The translations under genes were made by a program, and so were the position numbers. The notes beneath the pieces were generated by a model. The model saw only the letters and a list, made by a program, of their open reading frames with translations, was not told the origin of the DNA and did not search any database. This document shows positions 41,101 to 49,100 of a stretch of DNA of 64,000 bases, one piece after another; within the stretch, counting starts at the first letter, position 1; every line of letters begins with the position of its first letter. The stretch covers positions 70,427,501 through 70,491,500 of the forward strand of contig CM043698.1 of assembly GCA_023935145.1 (NCBI GenBank), given 5' to 3'. Origin of the DNA: Bretschneidera sinensis (lineage: Eukaryota; Streptophyta; Magnoliopsida; Brassicales; Akaniaceae).

Positions 41101-41172
41101 ATTAGGAACTAAATATGTGTCAGGGAGAGACAAATGAGAACTATCAACATGTCCAGTATGGCTGACCAGCAT
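38101..41172 (-). CDS. Copia pol polyprotein: integrase, reverse transcriptase, RNase H
   Basis: A 1023-codon open frame in the retrotransposon. Order from the N end: pre-integrase with LWHSRLGH (about residue 95); integrase core with DLVHSDVWGP, VDDYSRYTW and the catalytic Glu context NGRAERKHRH (about 155-270); a Pro/Ser-rich linker (about 400-490); RT with RLVAKGFAQEYGIDYEETF, FQMDVKNAFLNG, LYGLKQAPRAWF and intact YVDDMVITG (about 530-760); RNase H with WRSKKQTVVARSSTEAEYRA, HCDNRSAIQI and KHIENDIHFIRD (about 900-1000). It ends in SHLPP next to the polypurine tract. All catalytic blocks are readable. Residue numbers are estimates. The first Met is not a natural start, because pol is normally fused to gag. 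Confidence 0.93.
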   Translation of the reverse strand: MLVSHTGHVDSSHLSLPDTYLVPNLTLNLISVGQLCDLGLDVHFSSTGCRVQDPQTGKLLGTGRKVGRLFELTHLQVPSSPSPNQSAASIPALSPVELWHSRLGHTSSSPLRSLISSGQLGSLQHESFHCIHCQLAKQSALPFNESQSISLAPFDLVHSDVWGPSPHASMGGARYFVIFVDDYSRYTWLFLMKSRSELFQIYSDFSSMVQTQFSRNIKIFRSDNAMEYKDRAFLNLLHKNGTLPHRSCPGTSQQNGRAERKHRHILDTVRALLISSSCPERFWGDAAFTAVYTINRVPSTTIQNQSPFERLFGKPPDYSNLRVFGCACFVLLKPHEHNKLQPRAHLCCFIGYGIEHKGYRCWDPISKTLRISRHVIFWEHQMFSSLRSFDISTITNSRFFTDPSIKLFPENPVSGTVESTSESPADITPSVPEPPVDPTSPDPDSAPEPSADLTSLTQSVVPEDIPMSDESAPTPSESHPPDHPRRSTRVTHPPSHLVDYHCDYHCFSTILHLHEPQSYKEASTNPLWQKAMDEELQALAKTHTWDIVDLPAGKTPIGCKWVFKIKTLSDGSIERYKARLVAKGFAQEYGIDYEETFAPVARLTSVRTLIAVAAIRRWTLFQMDVKNAFLNGELLEEVYMHTPPGLDATRNKVCRLRRALYGLKQAPRAWFAKFSTTIHQFGFTPSAHDSALFIRHTANGIILLLLYVDDMVITGDDPHGISELKKFLSGQFEMKDLGVLTYFLGLEVSSNSDGFFLSQAKYASDLLSKAGITDSTTATTPLEPNVRLTPLDGSPLQDATLYRQLVGSLVYLTVTRLDIAYAVHQVSRFLSAPRTTHYSTVLRILRYVKGTLFHGLHFSAQSAPVLQAYSDADWAGDPTDRRSTTGYCFFLGNSLISWRSKKQTVVARSSTEAEYRAMADATQELLWLRWLLADMGISSPAATILHCDNRSAIQIAHNDVFHERTKHIENDIHFIRDHILQNTVRLQSVSSADQTADIFTKAHPPGRFHSLVSKLKFTSHLPP

Positions 41173-41222
41173 ATTTGATCCATTGGCAGTGTGAATAGTA
41201 TGCGCATGCTCATCACGGGTTT

Positions 41223-41660
41223 AGAGGAAAAAATAGAGGCATCAGAAGTCATGTGATTGCAACAAGCAGAATCGAAATACCATCGGGATGTACCTGGTGT
41301 AGTTGACATGGCTATATTGTTACCGATTTTATTTAGAGCCTCGGTAAGAACGGTGCAGAAACCACTCCAAGCAGGTGGAGAATTGGATGAAGTTGGTGTA
41401 GCATCAGTGGTTACGGCAGCAGTATTCTTTGGCTTGGAATATGGCCGATTGTATGAGCCTCGAGAGTGATATTGGTTCCCATTTGACTGATTTCCAGATG
41501 GAAGTTTAGGGCAGTCTGCAAGATAGTGACCCGGTTCTCTGCAGACTTTACATAGGCGAGAAGGACATTTGAGCAATTTATGCCCTTGTGAATGACAATA
41601 CTTGCAATATAAGGGCTTCTGGTGTGTGCTCTGTCGGTGGGGTAAGTCCGATTCAGCCAT
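41223..41660 (-). pseudogene. C-terminal gag (zinc knuckles) and protease of the young copia element
   Basis: A frame from MAESDLPHRQ (41660) carries two zinc-knuckle-like blocks, CKYCHSQGHKLLKC and CKVCREPGHYLADC (both Cys-X2-Cys-X4-His-X4-Cys). The protease start WYFDSACCNHMTSD follows. Near 41222, at AAACCCGTG, the reading must move by one base to join the pol frame (DEHAHTIHTANG). A single-base deletion is the simplest explanation. The N-terminal gag domain that should precede the zinc knuckles is absent. Confidence 0.85.
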
Positions 41661-41696
41661 AGGAGCAAAGAGGAAGGTGAACCTCCAAGAAACCAG

Positions 41697-42161
41697 TGAT
41701 GTGACGGTCAACTGATGATGTGGCAGTCAACCGGTGATGTGGCGGTCAACTGATGACGTGGCAGTCAACTGATGATGTGACGGTCAACGAGTAACGTGGT
41801 GCTGACGTGTTGTTGATGTGGTGCTACTGTGGCAGCAGCGTGTCTGAAACAGGAGCGGCAGCGGAGATGATGTCAACGGGTGACGTGGCACTGATGTGGC
41901 AGCGGAGATGATGTCAATGGGTGACGTGGCACTGAGGTGGCAGTGAGGTGGCGCTGATGTGGCTTTTAGGGCTGACGTGGCAGCAGCATTTCTGAAACAG
42001 AAGCGACAGCGGAGATGATGTCGATGGAGAATGAGACTCCGACTATAATGATGACCCGACAGGTATGAAAAGGATATACTAGAAGTTTTTCTGATGTGAA
42101 GGATCCACTAATAGTGGCAATCACAGAGCATACTCAACTCTTAAAATACCGAGAACCATTA
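41697..42161 (-). repeat. Tandem-repeat block in the gag position of the young copia element
   Basis: Five 19-bp units of the form GTGRCRGTCAACTGATGAT start at 41701, 41720, 41739, 41758 and 41777. They are followed by degenerate GACGTGGC/GATGTGGC repeats and by a 41-bp unit starting AGCGGAGATGATGTCAA at 41860 and 41901, with a third partial copy near 42010. Stops occur on the minus strand, so this is not gag. It is 5' leader or replaced gag sequence. Confidence 0.85.
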
Positions 42162-42175
42162 AGGCTCTGATACCA
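42162..42175 (-). other. Primer-binding site of the young copia element
   Basis: The minus strand reads TGGTATCAGAGCCT directly after the LTR terminus. It is a perfect initiator tRNA-Met type site. Confidence 0.95.
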
Positions 42176-42391
42176 TGTTGAATTTAAGAAAGGAAGTGAG
42201 ACAATACAAAGAGAAGAATTGTATTGAATGGTGTGATTTACTTACAAAGGGAGCTATCCTATTTATATAAGCTAATAGGAGAAGTAAAGCTATACACAAC
42301 CAATGTGGGATTATCTTATTTATACAAGCTAATAGGAGAAGCAAAGCTATACACAACCAATGTGGGACTAAGCCCATATAATACATTAACA
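42176..42391 (-). repeat. 5' LTR of the young copia element
   Basis: 216 bp, TGTTGAATTT to ATTAACA on the plus strand. The only difference I see from the partner LTR is A for G in the AAGAAAGG stretch. Confidence 0.95.
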
Positions 42392-42396
42392 TTATC

Positions 42397-42507
42397 AAAT
42401 GAAAATCATCTAATTTTTCTTACGTGTTTATTTTATTATATCCTTTAAAAGAAAAGCTTTTCCATCTCCATGTTTTTTTATATTAATTTTAAAAAAAAAT
42501 ACAAATA

Positions 42508-42557
<50 letters not shown>

Positions 42558-43554
42558 AGTGGTTTTATATTTTTAAATATATAGGTTAAAATACATGTAT
42601 AACTTTGATTTGGTATATTTTCATAATAAACATTAAGCTTTTTTTAGTATGTAACAAATAATTTTAGTTTGTATTATTAGCATAGAATGAGTTTTTATTA
42701 ACTTTATCATTTATCTGTATCCATTTGAACACGAGATTGACCGTCCAATAAATTTTATAAACCACTTAGAGATCATCCAATAAATTTTAAGAATTTTTCA
42801 ATTGCATACTATTTTTAATTGTACTTGCATTTTTCTGTTTAAGTAGTTAGATTTAAGATTGGGAAGCCCTTATGAGTACTTGGTTTAAACTACATTGAGT
42901 TATCAAAAATCAAGGGATTGATGATGTCTTTTGGTCGACCTAGGAAGGCCATGTTCATGGCTTTAATTCTGATATTTCAAATTTTCAATTCATGAATTGA
43001 CAAAGGCGTGAATATGGAATGGCACAATTGACGCAATGAATGTCAAATTACTGTGAAAAATTGAGCAAACCTTCCTACCAAGATCTTTTTGCCATTTCTA
43101 GCATGATGCACTAACTTTGCTAGCAATTGACACTTCTTTCTTGTTCATTTTTGGGTGGAAACTAGCATTTGACACTTCATTTTTCACTTTCTTCTGCATA
43201 TCATTTTATGTTTTGGGTGAGTAACAAAGAAAGTGACTAACAATTTTAAGCGGTGGTAGCATGATACAATACATTTCCCTTTGATAAAAAGGTTTAAAGT
43301 TTATATCCTTTTACCCATATTGATTTTTTGTCAAATTTAGAATTCATTTGGTTTGATATTTGATTCATTGATTAGATTGATCAGTTTTCACATATTCAAT
43401 TATAAATACATCTTTTATTCATGAATTTGATATCGATGCACAAATTTTTTTTTTGACTATTAAATAATGTAAAGTTTAAAGGAAAAAATGATAAAAATTG
43501 AAAAAAAAATATAAGAAACGTTGGAAAAAGGTAATGTCCATTGTTCGCGTCGCG
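42397..43554 (+). other. AT-rich intergenic DNA with a TA microsatellite
   Basis: An uninterrupted (TA)n tract of about 45 bp lies at 42511-42555. No gene or recognisable element otherwise. Confidence 0.7.
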
Positions 43555-43722
43555 CGGCTTGCACAAATCTGTGCACAGCTGGCCGTTGCCGATTGTTGCA
43601 CACTGATTTGTACACGGCTGGTTGTTGAGCACATATTTGTGCTCGGTTGGTCGTAGCCGATTGATGCACACAGCATGCATGACTGGCGGTGGCCAACTGT
43701 TGTGCAGAACGTGCACGACTAG
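43555..43722 (+). repeat. GC-rich degenerate minisatellite, about 36-38 bp period
   Basis: About 4.5 diverged units share the layout GCACA, then TTTGTGCAC, then GGCTGGYCGTTGCCGATTG. Unit starts are near 43559, 43597, 43633, 43663 and 43699. It stands out sharply from the surrounding AT-rich sequence and gives overlapping minus-strand frames that are repeat artefacts. Confidence 0.7.
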
Positions 43723-44698
43723 TCTCAATAGCTTTTAAAAAAAAATTAAAATTTTTAATTCAATTTAGGAAACTATTGTCATATTTTTAAAATATCTAAT
43801 TCGAGTAGTTTTCATTTTTTTGGTTAATTTTATCTATTTTTAACTAAATAAAATCATTTTTATTATATATGAGAGAGTAATTTAGGCATTTCATGTAAAA
43901 AAAAATTGACATTCTAATCCCTTGGAGTTAATATTTGATTGATATCACAGAGAGTGTTTGATAAAAAAAAAATCACAAGTTGTTTTTTAAAAAGAAAACT
44001 AAACCACAAGAGATATATTTATAATTAAGTTTTTTTTTTTTTTTTTATCATACTAAATGGTGATGGAATTTTTAGGATTATTGAGAGTCAAATTTCTTGG
44101 GTGATTAATGATTTAGTGATGTAGTATATTACTATACTATGTCAGTAATATTAATTTTTATTTATGATGGTAGTATATACCATAGACCAGTTAAATATAA
44201 ATACAAAAATATGACATATAAATTATTTTTTATTTTCTAAATTTAATAAATATACTAAATGTTATTCACAAATTAATTTTGACAAAAGTAAACAATTTGA
44301 AGGAAAATAAAAATTCACTTTATTATTATGTAATAACGTAAATATAATATAATCTAATTTTTATTATATTGTATATTTATTAAAGTTATTATCATCAAAC
44401 ATCTTTACATTTTGTCATGCGTTTCAGTATCATCTTACATTTAAAAAATAATTAATTTATATTTTGCAATGTGTTCAATTACATTCATGTGGTTGGAGGT
44501 TTAGCCTAAAGGTTCCATTTTGTATAACATATAGTATTCACTCCAACATGATCAATATAATAAGTACTAACTAATTTAATTGAAAAGCTTGTTTGCCGTT
44601 ACTTAAATAATCTGTGATCAAATTTTACTCACATTACATATTGAAAAATTAAAAAAAAAAATAATTGTATTCTACAAACATGAACCTTTTATGAAAAA
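43723..44698 (+). other. AT-rich intergenic DNA, nothing recognised
   Basis: Homopolymer A and T runs and no supported frame. Confidence 0.6.
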
Positions 44699-44853
44699 GA
44701 ACTGTACGAAAAAGAACATAGCCCGCCATGAAAAATAAAAACTTGAAACTTGTTAACATTTGAGTTTAATATTACTTTATTTTTAGGTCTACGGTATGAA
44801 AGATTATAAAAATTATAATTTTCGTACAGTTCATAAAGAACTGTACGAAAATT
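44699..44853 (+). mobile_element. Small inverted-repeat element (MITE-like) with an adjoining hairpin
   Basis: GAACTGTACGAAAA at 44699-44712 is inverted at 44819-44832 (TTTTCGTACAGTTC), giving a 134-bp element with 14-bp perfect termini. A third copy follows at once at 44838-44851. With the right terminus it forms a perfect 16-bp hairpin stem (44817-44832 / 44838-44853) with a 5-base loop. No clear target duplication was found. Confidence 0.55.
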
Positions 44854-45520
44854 GTTTGATGATGTTAATAAGAATAAACAGGAGCTGAGCAGAATTATTG
44901 GGTACTCGATTTGAACTTGAATCACTTGTGGTCTATTCGAGTTGTTACAAACTCAAAATCCAAACCCAAGCTAAGTTCCTATTCTTTCAAAGGGTTAAGA
45001 AGGGCTCTAAAAATTTCAAAGGGTTAAGAGTTTGCGAGAACAAATTAAAATTTTTGAATAAAAACCCTTATAATTAAGGATATATATAATAATCAAATTG
45101 AAAACTCGCAAGCTAACGAGTAAAATGATTATCATTTCGAACTCAATTTGTTATATTAAATGAATCTATAAACGAGCTTGAATTTGACTTGAAAATCTCG
45201 TCGAGCCAAGTTTTGAGTAACTCAACTCATAACCTTTCCCAATATATTAATGAAGGGATATACTTAAACAAATATTAAGATTGATTTTTCAAAAAGAATT
45301 AAAAAGATATAAAAAAAGCAACAAAGATAACTAAATTTTACAATGTCATATATTTACATTTATTAGAAAGATATATAAATATGATTATATGAATAGAGTG
45401 CTTGATAGAAATAAGATATTATTTCCTCTTCAATGCTTCAATTACATCAAAATACAAGCCTTTTTACATTAAGCGTGTATACCATAATTTATTCGGATAA
45501 AAAGATACCACATTAGATAT
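44854..45520 (+). other. AT-rich intergenic DNA upstream of the QWRF gene, nothing recognised
   Basis: No supported frame. A short repeat AATTTCAAAGGGTTAAGA / CTTTCAAAGGGTTAAGAAG occurs near 44986-45030. Confidence 0.55.
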
Positions 45521-45705
45521 GTGTTTGAGTATGTTTAAAGTCAGTTTTAAATAAATATTTATTTTTTAAAATTAATAAAATAAATTATTAATTGATATTT
45601 TAAATTAAATTTAATAAAAAACTGATTTAATTTGTTTATTTTTTTTATAACTTTTAAAAAATAAATATCCACCTAAAACTGACTTTAAACCGGTTAAAAC
45701 AAATC
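45521..45705 (+). mobile_element. Foldback MITE-like element in the QWRF upstream region
   Basis: The arm at 45521-45571 (GTTTAAAGTCAGTTTTA followed by a TAAATATTTATTTTTTAAAA stretch) is the imperfect reverse complement of 45652-45702 (TTTTAAAAAATAAATATCC and ACTGACTTTAAAC). It gives stems of about 50 bp around an 80-bp AT-rich centre. It lies about 400 bp upstream of the QWRF start codon. Confidence 0.6.
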
Positions 45706-45779
45706 CATTATAAATCACTCCATTATTCACTATTTCACTTACTAAAAACTTATTTTAAAATCCAAAAACAAGATTAAAT

Positions 45780-46101
45780 TAGCCCACAACGTCTCTACGA
45801 AAGTAGTACAGAGATTCACAAAGCCCCAAACCAAACAACCCACCCTGCAATTCTCTCCTCTCCTAAGTCTCCTCTTACCGAGTCTCTCTCTCAAAACCCA
45901 CATTGCAGTGTTCGTTCACTGCTTTCCCAGGAGAATCCTAAATCCTCCAGAAATTCCATTTCCAGTGAAATCTTTTGATTTGCTTTTGCAGGTTCTTGCC
46001 ACATGAAGAACTACAGCACTGGGTTTTTTTGGGTATAAAAAGAGAAAGAAATGAATAAAAGAAACCAATAAGGCAATGTGAGGAGGAAACTTGAGAGGCT
46101 G
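45780..46101 (+). promoter_or_regulatory. Probable promoter and 5' leader of the QWRF gene, with three upstream ORFs
   Basis: The C/T-rich stretches at about 45850-45900 look like a transcribed leader; I did not identify a clear TATA box or start site. Upstream ORFs are 46003-46038 (11 codons, MKNYSTGFFWV), 46051-46071 (6 codons) and 46076-46081 (ATG-TGA with no codon between), the last ending 20 bases before the main ATG at 46102. TTTTGCAG at 45983-45990 could be the acceptor of a leader intron. Confidence 0.55.
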
Positions 46102-49100
46102 ATGATGGTGGCTGCCTTTCCTCATGCAGCAACTTCTAGTACTGACCCACGAAACCCCAACAACAACAACAACAAATCGTGCTCACAAAACCAACTTGAA
46201 CAAAATACCCATCAACAAGAGAACGTAGCAAGACCTCCATTGTTACATTCAACAACAGAGAAAGACAATGGCCACAGCCTCACTCAAAGAAGACCCAGAG
46301 GCAGACAAGTTCCCTCTAGGTACATGTCCCCTTTGCCTTCTACTACCTCTCCTTCTATTTCTTCTTCCTCTAAACCTACTTCCTCCTCTTCCTTTTCAAC
46401 AACAACAACTAGGAGGTACCCATCTCCTTTACTTTCTCGCTCTACTAATTCCAATTCAAATTTAACAACAACCACAACAACGCCTTCTTTGTTGCCTAAA
46501 CGGTCCCAATCAGTGGACCGGAGCCGACCTGTGACCTCTCGGCCCATGACTCCGATCCCTGGAAGCAATGGCACTGAATTATCAGCGGCAACAAAGATGC
46601 TGATTACTTCTACAAGGAGTTTGTCAGTTTCCTTTCAAGGAGAGGCGTTTTCTCTCCCGATTAGTAAGAAGAAGGAGGCAATTAACCCCGCTTTGCACCG
46701 AAAATCAACCCCAGAGCGGCGCAGAGCAATCCCAGTGAGAGATCATGGGGAGAACTGGAGGCCAATAGACCAGCATCGGTGGCCTGGCAGAACCAGGCAA
46801 GAGAATTCGGGGTCGAACCCGTTGTCGAGGAGTTTGGATTGTGGTGGTGAGAAGAGGAAGTTGGTTGGGTTTGGATCTGGGATGGTGGTTAAATCACTGC
46901 AGCAATCTATGATTGATGAGGGCAGAAGGGTGTCTCTTGATGGGAGATTAAGTCTGGACTTGGGCAATGCTGAGGAGTTATTGTCAACGAAGGAAGCTAA
47001 ACAAAATCCAGATGCCAATTCTGGAAATGAATTGGCTTCTAGCGTGTCTTGTGATCTTACTGCATCTGATACTGATAGTGTGTCCTCTGGTAGCACTAAT
47101 GGTGCGCAAGAATCTGGTGGGGTTTCAAGAGGGAAGAGTGGGCCTCGTGGCATTGTTGTGTCTGCCAGGTTTTGGCAAGAGACTAATAGCCGGTTAAGGC
47201 GGTTACAGGATCCCGGTTCACCTTTATCGACCAGCCCTGGGTCAAGAATGGGTGCCCCATCTAAGTTCACCCAGTCAAAAAGGTTCTCTAGTGATAGTCC
47301 ATTGTCATCTCCGCGGACCATGGCTTCCCCGATTAGGGGAGCTACTAGGCCTGCTTCGCCAAGTAAGCTGTGGACCTCTTCAGCTTCGTCTCCATCAAGG
47401 GCGATTGCTAGTCCTTCTCGGGTGAGAAATGCTGTTACTGGCCAAGTGAGTGGTAATTATGGTAGTACACCTTCACCTTCAATTCTTAGTTTCTCCGTTG
47501 ATATTCGAAGAGGGAAGATAGGGGAGGATCGTTTTGTTGATGCACACATGTTGAGGCTTCTGTATAACGGTTACTTGCAATGGCGGTTTGTAAATGCGAG
47601 GGCAGATGCTACCTTCATGGTGCAGAGACTGAATGCAGAGGTATGGTTGTCTTGATATATCACCCCTTCCCTTCTTTTCAGTATGTTGATTTTAGTTTCT
47701 CTTTGTTACCTGAACATGGTTTTCACTGGTCTATAGTAGATAGGTGCTTCAATTTGGTTTTACTCATTTTTCTTATTTAATATGCTCATCTATTTTATAA
47801 CAGTGTTCTGCTCTATTTTTATTCATTGACTGAACTTAATTGATTGAATCCATAAATATGAGAAAGGCATGTTCCTTGATTCCCTCTCTATTTATTGGGT
47901 GGTTTGGAATGAAAGGAATAGAAGAGCCTTTGATGGAGCGTAAAAAAATTATAGCCTCTATCAAGGAAGTATGGTTAAATACTTTTGGGTGTTGGTTTAA
48001 TGGGAAATTTAAGTGAAGATGACTTCATAGACTTTATTGATATACTATCTTGTATATAGTACTTTCTTGTAATTGGATGGCACCTCCTTGTTGCTTTTGA
48101 AATACTTATAAAAAATCCATAAATATATCACAGCCGTGTTCTTTCATGATAAATATTTAGCGTCAGCTCTCCAATTTGGTGTTGTATGATTTTTCTGCAG
48201 TACTTTGCATCTAGAATCAATCTATAGAGTTTGAATTTAAAGGGCTGCATTTCATGAAATACACATAACCAAGGTTTATAGTTGTGCATTTGGGAATTCT
48301 TTGAATGGATGGATTATAGATAGAAGGATCTTGAGCAACTTGCGATGGTATATGTAGATGTCGAAGTTCTTGAGGTGGCTGAATGGTTGGCTAACTGCTA
48401 GTGACTGTATTGCACTCAAAACAGCATTTTGCCTAGAATTATCAATGAAAGAATATTCCATTGTCAGTGGGATCAAGGAGTTTTGTATTTACAATCTATT
48501 CTTTGGAGTATTTAAATTTTTTGACCCCTAGGAGCAAAGTTTGAAACTTTACCTTTACAGCTTGGCAGGTGGCCTAAACATTTAACTGCTTTCTGCAAGA
48601 TTAGGGGTGTTGTACTCCTTGCTACCAATATTGCTAAGTGCTTTCTTTATTTTAAGCAAAATGTAGGTGAAGTTTCATGGTTTAAGGATATTGAATCAAG
48701 GACTTGAGGGAACTATTTAGAGTTGTTATATGATGTCAACATGGTGTGAGGGTTTGACTGAATTTTACTTAAAATCACTATATTTTGAATAATTTCCTTG
48801 TATGACATGGAAAATCCCATTCTTGTCTCAAATTAACTTTTGGAGACTCACTGTGGATTGATTAAGCAGACTCATTAGAAAGAGTTAGAAAGTAAGATTA
48901 TTTATAGGAAACATTTAGGTTCCACTACTAGTGATCAATTGGCCAGTGGTGCTCATCTCACAGTTCCTTACATTTTGTTATTTTTCTATTTTCTTGATTT
49001 TGTTATAAATATTGAAAAAGTTCCTATGGTTGATCGTTTGGCTTGATGCCATCTGTAGCAAAAATATGTTCTTACTCTTAAGGATTTGTAAGAAGTGTCA

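Larger units (their letters stand above)
37872..42391 (-). mobile_element. Young Ty1/copia retrotransposon with most of gag missing, minus strand
   Basis: LTRs of 216 bp (37872-38087 and 42176-42391) appear to differ at one base (near 37886). Perfect TTATC duplications flank the element (37867-37871 and 42392-42396). The primer site TGGTATCAGAGCCT abuts the 5' LTR on the minus strand, and a GAGGGGGGA-type polypurine tract (38088-38099) abuts the 3' LTR. Domain order is zinc knuckle, protease, integrase, RT, RNase H. The total of 4.5 kb is short for copia because the N-terminal gag is absent. LTR identity, perfect duplications and an open pol indicate very recent insertion. Confidence 0.95.

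Noticed and set aside
43396..43728. Overlapping Cys/Gln/Thr-rich minus-strand frames
   Set aside because: They are produced by the 36-38-bp minisatellite read in several frames. The cysteine pattern is repeat-driven.
46078..46101. Upstream extension of the QWRF frame starting MRRKLERL
   Set aside because: The first codon is GTG, not ATG. The overlapping ATG at 46076 is followed immediately by TGA.
46743..47321. 192-codon minus-strand frame under QWRF exon 1
   Set aside because: It is a shadow of the Ser/Arg-rich plus-strand exon, with no homology and no independent promoter or splice evidence.
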